28,695 bases of DNA from JAEUSG01 sp964590225 (GTDB lineage: Bacteria; Fibrobacterota; OXYB2-FULL-49-7; JAEUSG01). The stretch is from NCBI GenBank assembly GCA_964590225.1, contig CAZPWS010000039.1:1-28695 (forward strand), in the 5' to 3' direction. Of the stretch, positions 15,579 through 23,918 are shown piece after piece. Made by a program: the position numbers and the translations under genes. Each line of letters opens with the position of its first letter. Positions within the stretch are counted from its first letter, which is position 1. A model generated the notes under the pieces. It saw only the letters and a list, made by a program, of their open reading frames with translations. It was not told the DNA's origin and searched no databases.

Positions 15579-16699
15579 TGGTATTACAGAGAGAACATTT
15601 TGCAAAGGCCGTTCGCATTGTAGTTAAGGTAGGCACTTCTCAACTTACTGATGAAAAAAATCGAGTAGTACCCGAACTGATTAGCCGGATAGTTGCTGAG
15701 ATTGCCGAGCTTCACAGTATGGGTAAAGAGGTTGTCCTTGTAACATCTGGCGCGGTTGGAGTTGGGCTTGGTATTGTAGGTTCGTTTGCTTATCCAAAAA
15801 TATTGTCTGAGCGGCAAGCACTTGCTGCTATGGGACAGAGTCGGCTCATGCATATGTACGAGAAGTGTTTTGGATCCTACAACATCAATATCGGACAGGT
15901 CATTCTTACTGCTCAGGATATTTACGCGAAAGAACGGTATCTAAATGTGCGGAATACACTTATACGGTTGCTCGAATTTAGGGCTATTCCCATAATCAAC
16001 GAAAATGATACAGTTTCGGTTGAGGAAATAAAATTTGGCGACAACGACACTCTTTCGGCACATGTCGCGCTCTGTGTTGATGCCGACCTGCTTATTATAT
16101 TGACAGATACGGATGGCTTGTTTAGCAGTAATCCTAAGGCCGATAAAAACGCCAAGCGGTTTTCTGTAGTAAAGAAAATCGATAAGTCAATTGTTTCGTG
16201 CGCTACGGGAACAGATAAATCAACAGCAATCGGTGGAATGGAAACAAAAATTGCTGCGGCTCGCGTTGCCGTTCAGGCTGGGGTTGGAATGGTTATCGCT
16301 TGCGGTTATGAAGACAGAATCGTATCTCGTATAATATCTGGAGAGGATATAGGTACTTTTTTTGTGCCCTCAGAGAAAGGTTTGTCTATTCATAAGCGGT
16401 GGTTTGCTCATGCACGGAAAAGACGAGGATCGATATCGATTGATGATGGGTGTAAAGAGGCATTGCTAAAAAAGGGAAAGAGTGTTTTGCCGATTGGGGT
16501 AATTGGGGTTAATGGCACTTTCTCGAAGGGTGATTCCATAATGGTTATTGATTCTAAGGGCAGGCAGATAGGCGTAGGCCTAACAAATTATTCCTCTGTG
16601 GAAGCAGAAAGAATAATTGGGAAAAGATTTGTTGACGAAATTGTGCACAGAGATAATTTTGTTAGAAATCAGCAGTATGGAGACGAAAATGAAAATTGA
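15578..16699 (+). CDS. proB: Glutamate 5-kinase (ProB) with PUA domain
   Basis: A 373-residue glutamate 5-kinase, the first step of proline synthesis (glutamate + ATP to glutamyl 5-phosphate). The amino-acid kinase domain (about 8-260) starts with VVKVGTSQLTD and carries the usual LVTSGAVGVG, INENDTVSV and GGMETKIAAA motifs. A C-terminal PUA domain (about 280-365) is present, as in the full-length bacterial enzyme. Feedback inhibition by proline is expected for the family. The start overlaps the hisA stop by one base (TAATG), and the end overlaps proA by 11 nt. Confidence 0.95.
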   Translation: MVLQREHFAKAVRIVVKVGTSQLTDEKNRVVPELISRIVAEIAELHSMGKEVVLVTSGAVGVGLGIVGSFAYPKILSERQALAAMGQSRLMHMYEKCFGSYNINIGQVILTAQDIYAKERYLNVRNTLIRLLEFRAIPIINENDTVSVEEIKFGDNDTLSAHVALCVDADLLIILTDTDGLFSSNPKADKNAKRFSVVKKIDKSIVSCATGTDKSTAIGGMETKIAAARVAVQAGVGMVIACGYEDRIVSRIISGEDIGTFFVPSEKGLSIHKRWFAHARKRRGSISIDDGCKEALLKKGKSVLPIGVIGVNGTFSKGDSIMVIDSKGRQIGVGLTNYSSVEAERIIGKRFVDEIVHRDNFVRNQQYGDENEN

Positions 16700-17945
16700 T
16701 CTGTTGGCAAAAACCATATCGCGCGACGCAAAAATAGCATCACATGCTTTATACGCAGTAAGGTCGGTTAAAAGGAACAGGGTTCTTCTCCATATAGCTC
16801 GGAGTCTTTTGGCGCACAAGGTGGAAATAATAAGACAAAATAACAAGGATCTGATAGTTGGCAGAAAAAAAGGTCTTTCCGAAGCAATGCTTGAGAGATT
16901 GTTGCTCAACGAAGAGAGAATAGCAAAAGTTGCCAATGCGGTTAAATCTGTTGCCGCGCAGCCAGATCCGGTGGGGTTTATTGATTCCGAAAAGAGGCTG
17001 TCCAATGGAATATTGTTAAGCAAGGTAAGGGTTCCAATTGGAGTTGTTTTTATTGTTTATGAGTCAAGGCCAAATGTCACTGTTGATTCCGCAGCTCTCG
17101 CTATAAAATCAGGTAATTGTGTGATATTAAGAGGTGGTAAAGAGGCAATGTACTCTAATATGATACTTGCAGATATATTAAGAAACTCGCTTAGCCAATG
17201 CGGTTTGCAAAAAAATATAGTTCAGTTGGTTTCAACTACCGATAGAGAGATTATATCATTACTTGTTAAAGAGTCGGATAACATAAATCTTGTAATTCCG
17301 CGTGGAGGAGAATCCCTTATCCGGTTTGTAACCGAAAACTCAAAAATTCCTGTCTTGAAACATTACAAAGGCGTCTGTCATGTTTTTGTAGAAAAGGATG
17401 CTGATCTTCACATGGCAGAGAACATTATTCTTAATGCTAAAATTCAGCGACCAGGTGTTTGTAATGCCATGGAGACACTTCTTTTAGACAATAAACTGCC
17501 CGACAAATCGGCGTTACAGCTTATTAATGCTCTTCTTAATCATGGAGTTGAGCTGCTGGGTTGTGACAGAACAAGAAAGTTATCAGAATTTATCGGGAAA
17601 GCAAAAGTAGATGATTATTATTCAGAATACCTCTCTCTCAAGGCAAATGTTAAGTTTGTCAATGGTGTTGCCGGCGCTGCGGAACACATTACCAAATTTG
17701 GTTCCGCACATACGGATTCAATAGTAACTAGTAACAAGAAAAAGGCCGAAGAGTTCATTTCCCTTGTGGATTCATCCTCTGTAATGTGGAATGTTTCTAC
17801 CAGACTTGCAGACGGTGGTGAATATGGACTCGGGGCAGAAATAGGGATAAGCACAGACAAAATTCATTCTCGTGGACCTATGGGCGCATATGATTTAACT
17901 ACATATAAATGGGTGGTTGTCGGAAACGGACAGATAAGGAAATAA
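16689..17945 (+). CDS. proA: Glutamate-5-semialdehyde dehydrogenase (ProA)
   Basis: A 418-residue gamma-glutamyl phosphate reductase, the second step of proline synthesis: NADPH-dependent reduction of glutamyl 5-phosphate. It belongs to the aldehyde dehydrogenase superfamily. Catalytic Cys258 sits in RPGVCNAMETLL, and the N-terminal VPIGVVFIVYESRPNV and C-terminal GPMGAYDLTTYKW blocks are typical. The frame opens as far back as 16617, but the ATG at 16689 has GGAG 6 nt upstream and gives the standard length (418 against 417 in Escherichia coli). It overlaps the end of proB, as is common for proBA pairs. Confidence 0.95.
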   Translation: MKIDLLAKTISRDAKIASHALYAVRSVKRNRVLLHIARSLLAHKVEIIRQNNKDLIVGRKKGLSEAMLERLLLNEERIAKVANAVKSVAAQPDPVGFIDSEKRLSNGILLSKVRVPIGVVFIVYESRPNVTVDSAALAIKSGNCVILRGGKEAMYSNMILADILRNSLSQCGLQKNIVQLVSTTDREIISLLVKESDNINLVIPRGGESLIRFVTENSKIPVLKHYKGVCHVFVEKDADLHMAENIILNAKIQRPGVCNAMETLLLDNKLPDKSALQLINALLNHGVELLGCDRTRKLSEFIGKAKVDDYYSEYLSLKANVKFVNGVAGAAEHITKFGSAHTDSIVTSNKKKAEEFISLVDSSSVMWNVSTRLADGGEYGLGAEIGISTDKIHSRGPMGAYDLTTYKWVVVGNGQIRK

Positions 17946-17963
17946 ACAAAAGGGATTATTCGT

Positions 17964-18347
17964 ATGAATTACATGGAAAAGGCAAAATTTGATTCGAACG
18001 GCTTACTGACAGCGATAGTACAGGACTACATTAGCGGAAAGGTTTTAATGTGTGCCTTTATGAACGGCGATACATTAAAGAGGACTATTGAAACTGGCAA
18101 AATGACCTATTGGAGTCGCTCGCGGAAAAAAGTTTGGCTTAAGGGAGAAGAAAGCGGTAACTTTCAGTTTGTAAAAGAAATCCGTTTTGACTGTGATGGG
18201 GATGCAATTGTTTTTAAGGTTGAACAGAAAGGCGGTGCCTGTCACGAAGGATGGGAATCCTGTTTCGCTTATAAGGTTGGAAGCGATGGAAATATTTTTG
18301 CTGATGAAAACAAGCTATTCGATCCGGCTTCGGTTTATAAGAAATAA
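17964..18347 (+). CDS. hisI: Phosphoribosyl-AMP cyclohydrolase (HisI)
   Basis: A 127-residue phosphoribosyl-AMP cyclohydrolase, the third step of histidine synthesis. The substrate and metal motifs YWSRSRKKVWLKGEESG, FDCDGDAI and GGACHEGWESCF are all present, including the zinc-binding cysteines. It is the stand-alone cyclohydrolase form, with no fused phosphoribosyl-ATP pyrophosphatase (HisE). It starts 18 nt after proA and is the last gene of the plus-strand operon, so two non-adjacent histidine genes flank proBA. Its stop is one base from the stop of the convergent flippase-like gene, and no terminator hairpin is visible between them. Confidence 0.95.
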   Translation: MNYMEKAKFDSNGLLTAIVQDYISGKVLMCAFMNGDTLKRTIETGKMTYWSRSRKKVWLKGEESGNFQFVKEIRFDCDGDAIVFKVEQKGGACHEGWESCFAYKVGSDGNIFADENKLFDPASVYKK

Positions 18348-18348
18348 G

Positions 18349-19281
18349 TCATTTAAATCCAGTAAAGAGCTGTTTGGTGGTTAATAGAGGTATTATTCCT
18401 GGAAGTGCTGGTAGCGCAACATTAAACAAGAAAATTACAAATCCAGCACTAACTGCCGATTCTGGGGGGTAGTTTTCCAGTCTTGACAAAAAGAAAACAA
18501 AGAGTCCTTCCCTCACTCCGATATTACCTATTGTAATGGGGAAAATCATTAATGCTGCCATAGTAGCATGCACTGTTATGTAAGATGACGAAAGTTTTGC
18601 TGTGGCAAATATGTTAAACACTGCATAGGCTTGAATAACCATCAGTGCACACAGTATTAGAGATAAATTTATAAGGTATAGCTGTTTTTCTCTCTGCCTG
18701 GGCAGGGCATCAAATAGACCAAATGGGTTTATTTTATCTTTTTTTATGAGAAAAACAAGACTCAGCAAAACTAAAATGAATATCGGAAACAACGAAGATG
18801 CAAAAAGTTTTATCCCGAATATTGCAATAAGCCTATTTGACATAATAGCAAGACCAATTGCTAAAAAAATCAAGACAGCCGCAATAAAATAACTTCTTTC
18901 GGCAATTGTTATCTTGGCCCCTTCTTTTACCATTGTTCTATCGAGAAACAGCCCTCTGCCAAGCTCCGCGATTCGTCCTGGAGTCAAAATAGCAAGCAGG
19001 TTTCCGGCAAACCATGACGAGACTGTTTTTCGGTATGAGACGCTGTATCCGGCTGCTTTAATGTGTTCGTGCCAGCGAATGATTTGTAGTGCGGCAATCA
19101 ATATGGCAGTGACAGATACTAGTGCAAACCATTCTCTATTTACCCCGTTGTAAGTACGCGTAATCTTTTCAAGGCTTATATCAACTTTTTTGATAAGGAA
19201 TACGATTGCACAGACAGTAATTATAAGCTTCAAAATAAGAGACAGAGCTATTTTTTTATTTGAGAATAGACCCTTAATCAT
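18349..19281 (-). CDS. Flippase-like (YbhN/UPF0104) membrane protein
   Basis: A 310-residue polytopic membrane protein of the lysylphosphatidylglycerol-synthase-transmembrane/YbhN family (PF03706). Seven to eight hydrophobic helices are evident. The family block near residue 95 (WFAGNLLAILTPGRIAELGRGLF) and the C-terminal GNIGVREGLFVFFL are clear. No catalytic aminoacyl-transferase domain is fused, so it is the 'flippase-like' short form, with presumed lipid-related function but no proven substrate. The frame can begin with TTG at 19299; the ATG at 19281 is preferred. It is a single-gene unit, convergent with hisI. Confidence 0.85.
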   Translation of the reverse strand: MIKGLFSNKKIALSLILKLIITVCAIVFLIKKVDISLEKITRTYNGVNREWFALVSVTAILIAALQIIRWHEHIKAAGYSVSYRKTVSSWFAGNLLAILTPGRIAELGRGLFLDRTMVKEGAKITIAERSYFIAAVLIFLAIGLAIMSNRLIAIFGIKLFASSLFPIFILVLLSLVFLIKKDKINPFGLFDALPRQREKQLYLINLSLILCALMVIQAYAVFNIFATAKLSSSYITVHATMAALMIFPITIGNIGVREGLFVFFLSRLENYPPESAVSAGFVIFLFNVALPALPGIIPLLTTKQLFTGFK

Positions 19282-19374
19282 GCGTGTAAATATAATCAAG
19301 TTAATAATACTTCGAACGCTTAATCGACAGAATCGATACTTTTCTTGTAAGATACTGATTTTTAAAGAAAATTG

Positions 19375-19403
19375 TTGACTTTTTCTCGTTTCGTGCTTAA
19401 ATT
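19375..19403 (+). promoter_or_regulatory. Putative promoter of the small Cys-rich gene
   Basis: TTGACT (19375-19380) and TAAATT (19398-19403) are spaced by 17 nt, five and four matches to the -35/-10 consensus. This predicts a leader of about 60 nt before the ATG at 19472. Upstream, ATCGA-N5-TCGAT (19323-19337) is a small inverted repeat. The rest of the 190-bp gap to the flippase start shows nothing else. Confidence 0.5.
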
Positions 19404-19471
19404 ATGTTAGAGATGACCACAATAGGTTGAGATTGTTGATTCTACGGGTTGTGTTTGTATAGAGGGGTGCA

Positions 19472-19702
19472 ATGCTTACAAAAACCCATTGTTCGCAGTG
19501 TAAGTTGTTTGGTGAGTGTCCTAATGAAACCAAGTTTTTTGTGAGTTATTGTGGTAGTCAGTCCAAAAAATTTCAGGAAAAAATCTCTACTGCTCTGGCA
19601 TCTTGTGTTGCGCAAAGGGGGTTGAACTATATCTCTGTACGAAAAAGTGAGTATCACGCTGCTTATACACGGGACAGTCGTCATATCCCTGTGCTCACAT
19701 GA
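19472..19702 (+). CDS. Small Cys-rich protein, unknown function
   Basis: A 76-residue soluble protein that I cannot assign to a named family. Its cysteines are spaced C7-x2-C10-x5-C16-x10-C27, with another at Cys45, which suggests a small metal- or cluster-binding module. The second half is charged and helical. Support for a real gene: the ATG has an AGAGGGG ribosome binding site 4 nt upstream, a good promoter lies about 70 nt further up, and the first half (CSQCKLFGECP) reads like a structured motif. The opposite-strand frame over the same bases has no such signals. It stands alone between a divergent flippase gene and tRNA-Thr. The absence of any hydrophobic segment argues for a cytoplasmic location. 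Confidence 0.6.
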   Translation: MLTKTHCSQCKLFGECPNETKFFVSYCGSQSKKFQEKISTALASCVAQRGLNYISVRKSEYHAAYTRDSRHIPVLT

Positions 19703-19717
19703 TCATTTAAAACACGC

Positions 19718-19745
19718 TTCTTGTTGCAATTTCTAACATTATACT
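19718..19745 (+). promoter_or_regulatory. Possible promoter of tRNA-Thr
   Basis: TATACT (19740-19745) is a strong -10 hexamer about 40 nt before the mature tRNA 5' end. The -35 at 16 nt spacing (TTCTTG) is poor. The call rests mostly on the -10 and its position. Confidence 0.35.
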
Positions 19746-19784
19746 ATTTTTGTGTCGTTAATAGATTTCTCTGGTCTGAAAAGT

Positions 19785-19858
19785 TGCCAAAGTAGCTCAG
19801 TTGGTAGAGCAGCGGTATCGTAAACCGCAGGTCACCGGTTCGACTCCGGTCTTTGGCT
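19785..19858 (+). tRNA. tRNA-Thr (anticodon CGU)
   Basis: A full cloverleaf can be folded by eye. The acceptor stem is GCCAAAG/CTTTGGC, followed by a D arm GCTC...GAGC with AGTTGGTA loop. The anticodon stem is GCGGT/ACCGC around loop ATCGTAA, and the T arm is ACCGG-TTCGACT-CCGGT. The anticodon is CGT, reading threonine codon ACG, and the arms closely match the CGU threonine tRNA of Escherichia coli. CCA is not encoded. The next gene's first possible start is only 10 nt downstream, with no terminator between. Confidence 0.95.
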
Positions 19859-19886
19859 TGTCTTATTCATGCACTGCAGTAATTAT

Positions 19887-21167
19887 ATGAGTAAACGGCT
19901 TATAGGCCTCATTTTGTTGCCGTTTCTACACTGTTCCATTCCAACTGTAACGGAACTTCTTGTTGTGTCCCCGCATACCCCAGAAATAAAGATGGAATTT
20001 GGCTTGGCATTTGCGGAATATCAGATGAATAAATATAATCGCACAGTAGCGATACGATGGATAGATGTTGGCGGAACAGGAGAGGCGATTGAGTACATCA
20101 AATCAAGGAATAGTAACAGGCTACCTGCTGGAGGACTTGATTGTTTTTTCGGTGGGGGAGACATTCCATTCATCACACTGGAAAATCTTGGGCTGCTTGA
20201 TACGATTTCTCTTACAGATTCACTTATAGCGAATTATCCAGAGTTTTTGAATGGCGTCCGGCTTAGATCTAATGCCAACACATGGTTTGGGGCTGCACTT
20301 TCCGGTTTTGGAATAGTTTACAACAAGGCGCTTATAGAAAAAAAGGGGATAGGCGTCCCTACCGAGTGGGCAAATCTCACAAATTCAGAATACAAAGGTG
20401 CCCTTGCGCTTGGCGATCCCCGTTATAGCGGTACTATTCATATGATGTTTGAAATAATTCTGCAGTCGTATGGATGGTTTGCAGGATGGGATATATTGCT
20501 GAAAATGGCGGCCAACGCCCGTTTGTTTGATAAAGGGGCAAGCTTGACGGTTAAGTCTGTTGCTTCTGGCCAGGCAATAGCTGGCATTTCGATCGATTTT
20601 TATGCTGCTGCTGAAATCGAGAAGCTTGGCAGTCAAAAAGTTGGTTTTGTTCTGCCAAAGGGTAAAACTGTTGTAACGCCTGATGGAATTGCGGTTCTTA
20701 AAGGTGCTTCACAAGGTGGCCTCGCGCGAGATTTTGTTAGATTTGTTTTAACAGGTGGACAGAAGCTTTGGTTGCAAAGAAAAGGAAGCGACGCTGGACC
20801 TGTTCAGAATTCGCTGTGCAGGATGGCTGCAGACAGTTCTCTATATTCAAAAGTAGCTAAAGAGGATCAATTGTTCGTCCCAAATCCTTATAAGAAAGAT
20901 GATAATTCATTTGCGTTAGATGGGAAAAGAACGGGAAAAAGGTGGGCGGTGATAAATGATTTGTGTGCGTCCATGCTGATTTCGCAGCATCATCTTTTAC
21001 AAAAGATTGACACCGACTCGATCAACGCTTTTAATTTGCTAATTTCAGAATCAGAAGTTGATTCATTAGCTGTACATTGGACAAAAAAAGAATTTAGCGC
21101 ACAAAGAATATTGATAATCAATGAGTGGACAAAAAAGGCAGAAAAGAGGTATTTGCAATGGCGTTAA
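19887..21167 (+). CDS. ABC importer substrate-binding protein (Fe3+/thiamine type)
   Basis: A 426-residue extracellular solute-binding protein of the iron(III)/thiamine/polyamine/phosphonate cluster. From the ATG at 19887 the N-terminus is a short basic-hydrophobic signal ending FLHC (Cys16). It could be a lipoprotein, though His at position -1 is unusual for a lipobox. The binding-protein fold is shown by LLVVSPHTPE at the start, GGTGEAIEYI, DCFFGGGDIPF, then GFGIVYNKALIEKKG and PDGIAVLKGA in the later lobe. An ATG at 19869 is an alternative start; neither has a good ribosome binding site. It overlaps the ATPase gene by 10 nt. The ligand cannot be told from sequence. Confidence 0.82.
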   Translation: MSKRLIGLILLPFLHCSIPTVTELLVVSPHTPEIKMEFGLAFAEYQMNKYNRTVAIRWIDVGGTGEAIEYIKSRNSNRLPAGGLDCFFGGGDIPFITLENLGLLDTISLTDSLIANYPEFLNGVRLRSNANTWFGAALSGFGIVYNKALIEKKGIGVPTEWANLTNSEYKGALALGDPRYSGTIHMMFEIILQSYGWFAGWDILLKMAANARLFDKGASLTVKSVASGQAIAGISIDFYAAAEIEKLGSQKVGFVLPKGKTVVTPDGIAVLKGASQGGLARDFVRFVLTGGQKLWLQRKGSDAGPVQNSLCRMAADSSLYSKVAKEDQLFVPNPYKKDDNSFALDGKRTGKRWAVINDLCASMLISQHHLLQKIDTDSINAFNLLISESEVDSLAVHWTKKEFSAQRILIINEWTKKAEKRYLQWR

Positions 21168-22237
21168 AAAAGTTGAAATTGACTGATATTACAAAGCGGT
21201 TTTTTAAAAAGGTTGTTCTTGATAGCGTTACTTTCGAAATTAATTCGGGAGAGATGTTCTTTTTACTTGGACCATCCGGCTGCGGAAAGAGCACCCTTTT
21301 GCGGATTATTGCAGGCCTTGAGGTGGAGGATAGCGGTACTATTGAGTTTGATGGACAAATGTGGGGCGGTATTCCACCGGAAAAACGGGCGGTGGGTATG
21401 GTTTTTCAGCAATATTCCCTATGGCCGCACATGAGTGTTGCAGAAAATGTGGGTTATAGTCTCAAGATTGCTAAACTCTTAAAGAGAGATAGGACAGCTA
21501 AGGTTGAGAAAGCTCTTGAGCTTGTTGGCCTCTCTGGCTATGGGGAGAGAATGCCGGGAACTCTTTCTGGTGGTGAGCAGCAAAGGGTAGCTCTTGCACG
21601 GGCGCTTGCACAGGAAGCGAGCATAATTTTACTTGACGAACCACTATCGAATATTGATGCCATGCTAAGAACAGAACTCAGAACACAAATCCGTAAACTT
21701 CAGCAATCATTAAATCTTACCATGATATATGTTACCCATGATCAGGAAGAGGCGATGACGATGGCAGACAGGATTGCTATCCTCAATAATGGAATAATTG
21801 AGGAGATCGGAACTCCGTCGGAAATATTCAATACTCCGTCAACACCGTTTGCAGCCACTTTCTTTGGCAAGTCGTCGCTTGTTCCTGTTGATTGTGTGGG
21901 TTATACCAGCAAGGGCGTCGAGGTTTCGGTCGGTAATGTTGTCCTTAATGTAAATACAAGAGTTTACGGTATGGAGAACAACGCCCACAAATATTTTCTT
22001 GTTGTAAAACCTAATGCCGTTGTTGCGGAACCATTAATTGGGAATAGTAAAATAGAGACACCATTTATTAGTGGTATGGTTTTTTTATCAGAATATCATG
22101 GCTTTAATAGGCTGCTTTCTGTCAGAACTGATTACGGTGATATTAAAGTATTTGCGCCGGATTCGTCTGTGCTTAATAGGAATAGTGCGGTTAGGCTTCA
22201 TTTTATAGAGGAGAAGCTTTCTGTTGTTGCTCAATAA
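21158..22237 (+). CDS. ABC importer ATPase (FbpC/PotA-like)
   Basis: A 359-residue nucleotide-binding subunit. It has Walker A GPSGCGKST (38-46), a Q-loop in VFQQYSLWPHMS, signature LSGGEQQR, Walker B IILLDEPLSNID and a switch histidine in VTHDQEEA. The C-terminal 120 residues form a TOBE-like regulatory domain, as in iron(III), polyamine and maltose ATPases. The frame opens at 21125, but the ATG at 21158 has AAAGAGG upstream and fits family N-termini. It overlaps the binding-protein gene by 10 nt and the permease gene by about 14 nt, so the transporter genes are translationally coupled. It energises import by the fused permease next door. Confidence 0.93.
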   Translation: MALKKLKLTDITKRFFKKVVLDSVTFEINSGEMFFLLGPSGCGKSTLLRIIAGLEVEDSGTIEFDGQMWGGIPPEKRAVGMVFQQYSLWPHMSVAENVGYSLKIAKLLKRDRTAKVEKALELVGLSGYGERMPGTLSGGEQQRVALARALAQEASIILLDEPLSNIDAMLRTELRTQIRKLQQSLNLTMIYVTHDQEEAMTMADRIAILNNGIIEEIGTPSEIFNTPSTPFAATFFGKSSLVPVDCVGYTSKGVEVSVGNVVLNVNTRVYGMENNAHKYFLVVKPNAVVAEPLIGNSKIETPFISGMVFLSEYHGFNRLLSVRTDYGDIKVFAPDSSVLNRNSAVRLHFIEEKLSVVAQ

Positions 22238-23918
22238 CCCGCTTGGGCGATATGTCCGAAATATGTATCTATGGTTTCTATTTATTGCTGTATTCGTCTT
22301 TCTATTTTTATTCCTCGCCATGCCTATTTATGGGATCATTAAACGGGCACTGTTTCCGGTAGATGGTCTATGGATGCCGGAAATTCTGATAGCTTTGATG
22401 CAAAGTCCATCTCTCTGGAATTCCGTAATAAACAGCCTGATCATGGGTTTGTTTGCGGTTATCTTTTCTGCGTTGATAGCCCTTCCTCTTGCGGTGCTAA
22501 ATACAAGGTATCAGTATCCATTCAAAAGATTACTTACCGGACTCACACTGTTTCCTTTAATCCTGCCGCCATTTGTTGGTGCAGTAGGTCTTTTGCGTGC
22601 TTTCGGTAAATATGGCCTTGTAAATCATATTTTTAACATGGTTCCGTTCGACTGGCTCACAGAAAGTGGTTTATATGGTGTTGCTTTTGTGCAGGCATTG
22701 CACCTCTATCCGATTCTTTATTTAAATCTTACATCTGCCCTTTCAAATACTGATCAGGAGCTTGTAAATGCGGCATCATTGTCGGGGGCGTCCCGTTTTC
22801 GCTCCTTTCTTGATATCACCGTTCCGCTTGCAATGCCAGGGATAGCAAGTGGGGCGGTAGTAGTGTTCTTGTGGAGTTTCACCGATATAGGAACGCCATT
22901 AGTTATGGGTTTTCGCAGCGTGGTTGCCTCTGAAATATTTGATAGAACAAGTTCCGTAAATAACGACCCTTCTGGTTCGGCGCTTGTTTTGTTTGTGCTT
23001 ATATTTACCGTTGCTCTTATTTTACCAATAAAACGCTATCTAAAGGGAGAAACAGCCGGCAGCGGTTCTAAGGGCATAAAGGGCCATAGTGAGATTATCG
23101 TAAAGAGAAAATTTTTACTGTCTGTAATATATTTAGCCTATCTATTGCTTGCTATAATCACTCTTATCCCCCATGTAGCGCTTACCATTACAGCATTTGC
23201 CGGTGAATGGTTTCTGACTGCACTGCCGTCTGCTTGGACCTTCAACAATTTTGGTATGCTTGCGGAGGAATTGGGAGTTATTGGTGCCGTAAGAAATTCT
23301 GTTATCTATTCTGCCGCCAGTACTGTTGTTGATATTCTGATAGGCTTTGGTTTGGCCTATGCTGTTTCAAGAAAAAAGCTCCCTTTTGCACAATTCTGGG
23401 ACGCACTCGTAATGTTGCCTCTTGTGTTGCCCGGGCTTGTGTTAGCTTACGGGTATATTGCAATTTTTTCTGGTACTCTACTCGATCCTTTGCATAACCC
23501 CATTCCACTTCTTGTGATTGGCTACTCAATCAGGCGATTACCTTTTGTTTTTCGTTCATCATACGCATCGCTTGAACAGCTTGGTGTTTCGTACGAAGAT
23601 GCAGCAAGAATGAGTGGCGCAGGACGAATCCGTTCAATTTTTGATGTTGTGCTGCCACTTTCAGCGGCTGGTCTTGTAGGAGGAGCAATTCTTGCATTTT
23701 TATTTGCGATGCTTGAGGTGTCGGAAAGTCTGATACTTGCCGTAAAGGAAAACTATTTTCCCATTACAAGAATGCTGTACGCATTAATGGCAAAAATTCC
23801 CGATGGCGAGTATGTAGCGGCAGCGTTAGGTGTTATTTGTATGGTGGGTATGGCTGCTGGACTTGTTGTTGCTTCCACCATTCTTGGGAAACAGATGGGA
23901 AGGTTGTTCAGATCATGA
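22224..23918 (+). CDS. Fused ABC importer permease (two TM domains)
   Basis: A 564-residue permease made of two BPD_transp_1 domains in one chain, as in FbpB/AfuB and ThiP. About twelve hydrophobic helices are present. Each half carries an EAA-type loop that docks on the ATPase: ELVNAASLSGASRFRSFLDI in the first half, and EDAARMSGAGRIRSIFDVVL in the second. The TTG at 22224 has GAGGAG 10 nt upstream; the ATG at 22263 is a weaker alternative that would shorten the N-terminus by 13 residues. The fused layout supports an iron, thiamine or phosphonate-type substrate, but does not decide among them. Its stop overlaps the ApbE ATG (ATGA). Confidence 0.9.
   Translation: MLLNNPLGRYVRNMYLWFLFIAVFVFLFLFLAMPIYGIIKRALFPVDGLWMPEILIALMQSPSLWNSVINSLIMGLFAVIFSALIALPLAVLNTRYQYPFKRLLTGLTLFPLILPPFVGAVGLLRAFGKYGLVNHIFNMVPFDWLTESGLYGVAFVQALHLYPILYLNLTSALSNTDQELVNAASLSGASRFRSFLDITVPLAMPGIASGAVVVFLWSFTDIGTPLVMGFRSVVASEIFDRTSSVNNDPSGSALVLFVLIFTVALILPIKRYLKGETAGSGSKGIKGHSEIIVKRKFLLSVIYLAYLLLAIITLIPHVALTITAFAGEWFLTALPSAWTFNNFGMLAEELGVIGAVRNSVIYSAASTVVDILIGFGLAYAVSRKKLPFAQFWDALVMLPLVLPGLVLAYGYIAIFSGTLLDPLHNPIPLLVIGYSIRRLPFVFRSSYASLEQLGVSYEDAARMSGAGRIRSIFDVVLPLSAAGLVGGAILAFLFAMLEVSESLILAVKENYFPITRMLYALMAKIPDGEYVAAALGVICMVGMAAGLVVASTILGKQMGRLFRS

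Noticed and set aside
19442..19684. An 80-codon minus-strand frame opposite the small Cys-rich gene
   Set aside because: It lacks a ribosome binding site and promoter, while the plus-strand gene has both.
19859..19886. A TPP or other riboswitch ahead of the ABC importer, to identify its ligand
   Set aside because: The gap after the tRNA is under 30 nt and contains no riboswitch core motif such as CTGAGA.
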